A DNA stretch of 64,000 bases from Streptomyces sp. TRM64462. GTDB lineage: Bacteria > Actinomycetota > Actinomycetes > Streptomycetales > Streptomycetaceae. Shown here piece after piece: positions 63,046-64,000 of the stretch. Made by a program: the position numbers and the translations under genes. How positions within the stretch are numbered: position 1 is the stretch's first letter; every line of letters begins with the position of its first letter. The stretch is from assembly GCF_013362995.1 (NCBI RefSeq), contig NZ_JABWDV010000425.1:3018-67017 (forward strand), in the 5' to 3' direction. A model generated the notes under the pieces. The model did not search any database and had not been told where the DNA came from. It was given only the letters and a program-made list of their open reading frames with translations.

Positions 63046-64000
63046 GCGGACGGGGAACCGGTGGCGGGCGGGGCTCCGGTGACGGACTGGTGCTGGCCAT
63101 CGACGCCGGGAACAGCAAGACCGACGTCCTGGTCGTGTCGGCCGACGACGGTACGGTCCTGGGCGCGGCGCGCGGCGGCGGGTTCCAGCCGCAGGCGGTG
63201 GGCGTGGAGGCGGCGGTCGACGTGCTGGCGCGGGCGGTGGACGAGGCGCTCGCGCAGGCGGGCGCGGCCGGTGCGCCGTCCGCCGCTCCGAGCGTCACGC
63301 CCTCCGTCACGCCGGCCGTCGCGCCGTCCGTCGCGCATGTCTCCGCGTGTCTCGCGAACGCCGATCTGCCCGTCGAGGAGGAGGCGTTGGCGCGGGCGCT
63401 GCACGCGCGCGCGTGGGGCGCGTCGACGGTCGTACGGAACGACACGTTCGCCGTGCTGCGCGCCGGGGTCGACGAACCGCGGGGTGTCGCCGTCGTGTGC
63501 GGGGCCGGCATCAACTGTGTGGGCATGCTCCCGGACGGGCGGACCGCCCGGTTCCCGGCGCTCGGGCGGATCTCCGGCGACTGGGGCGGCGGCGCGGGCC
63601 TCGCGGAGGAGGCGCTGTGGCACGCGGCACGCGCCGAGGACGGGCGCGGCGAGCCGACGGAGCTGGCCCGCGCGCTGCCCGCGCACTTCGGGCTCGGCTC
63701 CATGTACGCGCTGGTCGAGGCCCTGCACCTGGGGCACGTCCCGGCGGTGCGGCGGCACGAGCTGGCGCCGGTGCTGTTCGCCGTCGCGGAGGGCGGCGAC
63801 ACGGTGGCTCTGGGCCTGGTCGAGCGGCAGGCCCGGGAGGTCGTCGCCCTGGCGGTCGTCGCGCTGGAGCGGCTCGGGCTGCTGGGTGAGCCCGCGCCGG
63901 TGCTGCTGGGCGGCGGCGTCCTCGCGGCCGGGCACCCGCGGCTCAACCCCCGGATCGCCGAACTGCTGCGGGAGCGGGCGCCGCTGGCCGAGCCGCGCGT
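63042..64000 (+). CDS. BadF/BadG-type sugar (N-acetylglucosamine) kinase, truncated by window edge
   Basis: The frame opens at GTG 63042 and runs to the end. It has the ATPase phosphate-1 motif VLAIDAGNSKTDVLVV, the block GVAVVCGAGINCVGML with the following RISGDWGGGAGLAEEALWHA, and the adenosine motif VLLGGGVLAAG. A Ser/Val/Thr/Pro-rich insert (PSVTPSVTPAVAPSVA) lies near residue 85 and is encoded by short DNA repeats. It belongs to the GlcNAc-kinase-like family and matches the csnK position. Coupled to the GH4 gene. Confidence 0.88.
   Translation, partial: MSGRGTGGGRGSGDGLVLAIDAGNSKTDVLVVSADDGTVLGAARGGGFQPQAVGVEAAVDVLARAVDEALAQAGAAGAPSAAPSVTPSVTPAVAPSVAHVSACLANADLPVEEEALARALHARAWGASTVVRNDTFAVLRAGVDEPRGVAVVCGAGINCVGMLPDGRTARFPALGRISGDWGGGAGLAEEALWHAARAEDGRGEPTELARALPAHFGLGSMYALVEALHLGHVPAVRRHELAPVLFAVAEGGDTVALGLVERQAREVVALAVVALERLGLLGEPAPVLLGGGVLAAGHPRLNPRIAELLRERAPLAEPR

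Overview
The window looks like a chromosomal segment of a Streptomyces or a very close relative. GC is very high, GTG and TTG starts are common, many operons use 4-bp GTGA stop/start overlaps, and gene content and order recall the S. coelicolor region from trigger factor (tig) to the chitosan (csn) genes. That synteny is from memory and was not aligned.

Layout. 0-43 kb is mostly core: tig (-), tRNA-Pro (-), tRNA-Gly (+), a small membrane protein, an acyltransferase-3 protein, an HD hydrolase, a SpoIIE-type phosphatase, an Eis-like acetyltransferase, a Nei-like glycosylase with RpiB, BioY, an amino-acid permease, Fe/Mn superoxide dismutase behind a Nur-box-like site, a DsbA/FrnE-like protein, two paralogous M1 aminopeptidases, an AbiEi-like/DUF559-like protein, a class C serine hydrolase, a large secreted subtilase and aspartate-semialdehyde dehydrogenase.

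26-31 kb is a RiPP locus. A divergent TPR regulator faces three small translationally coupled genes, then a precursor peptide, an ATP-grasp ligase and a PIMT-type methyltransferase. This is the architecture of graspetides that also carry aspartimide (fuscimiditide-like logic). 31-38 kb holds exporters and regulators (LysE, LysR, two EamA, MarR with a 46-bp perfect palindrome) and malQ. 38-43.5 kb has a secreted GH84 enzyme, an HNH nuclease and an MscS channel.

43.6-59.4 kb is a decaying polymorphic-toxin island. It contains a 2120-aa RHS protein whose HExxH toxin tip is cut off by an in-frame TGA, a coupled zinc-ribbon candidate immunity gene, a LamG protein also broken by an in-frame TGA, an inverted RHS remnant, an IS5-like transposase remnant, an orphan NucA/NucB-like toxin tail and a SUKH (SMI1/KNR4) immunity gene. 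Inside the island lies a second copy of the small-gene cassette seen at the RiPP locus, again opposite a divergent regulator.

The right end has a VapBC-like toxin-antitoxin pair facing a ROK regulator with a CsnR-type operator, followed by a GH4 phospho-glucosidase and a sugar kinase cut by the window edge. The csn-type ABC transporter expected between regulator and GH4 is absent.

The most interesting system is the graspetide/aspartimide RiPP locus together with the duplicated regulator/small-gene cassette. Next are the RHS toxin with its broken tip and the 46-bp palindrome between the EamA and marR genes.
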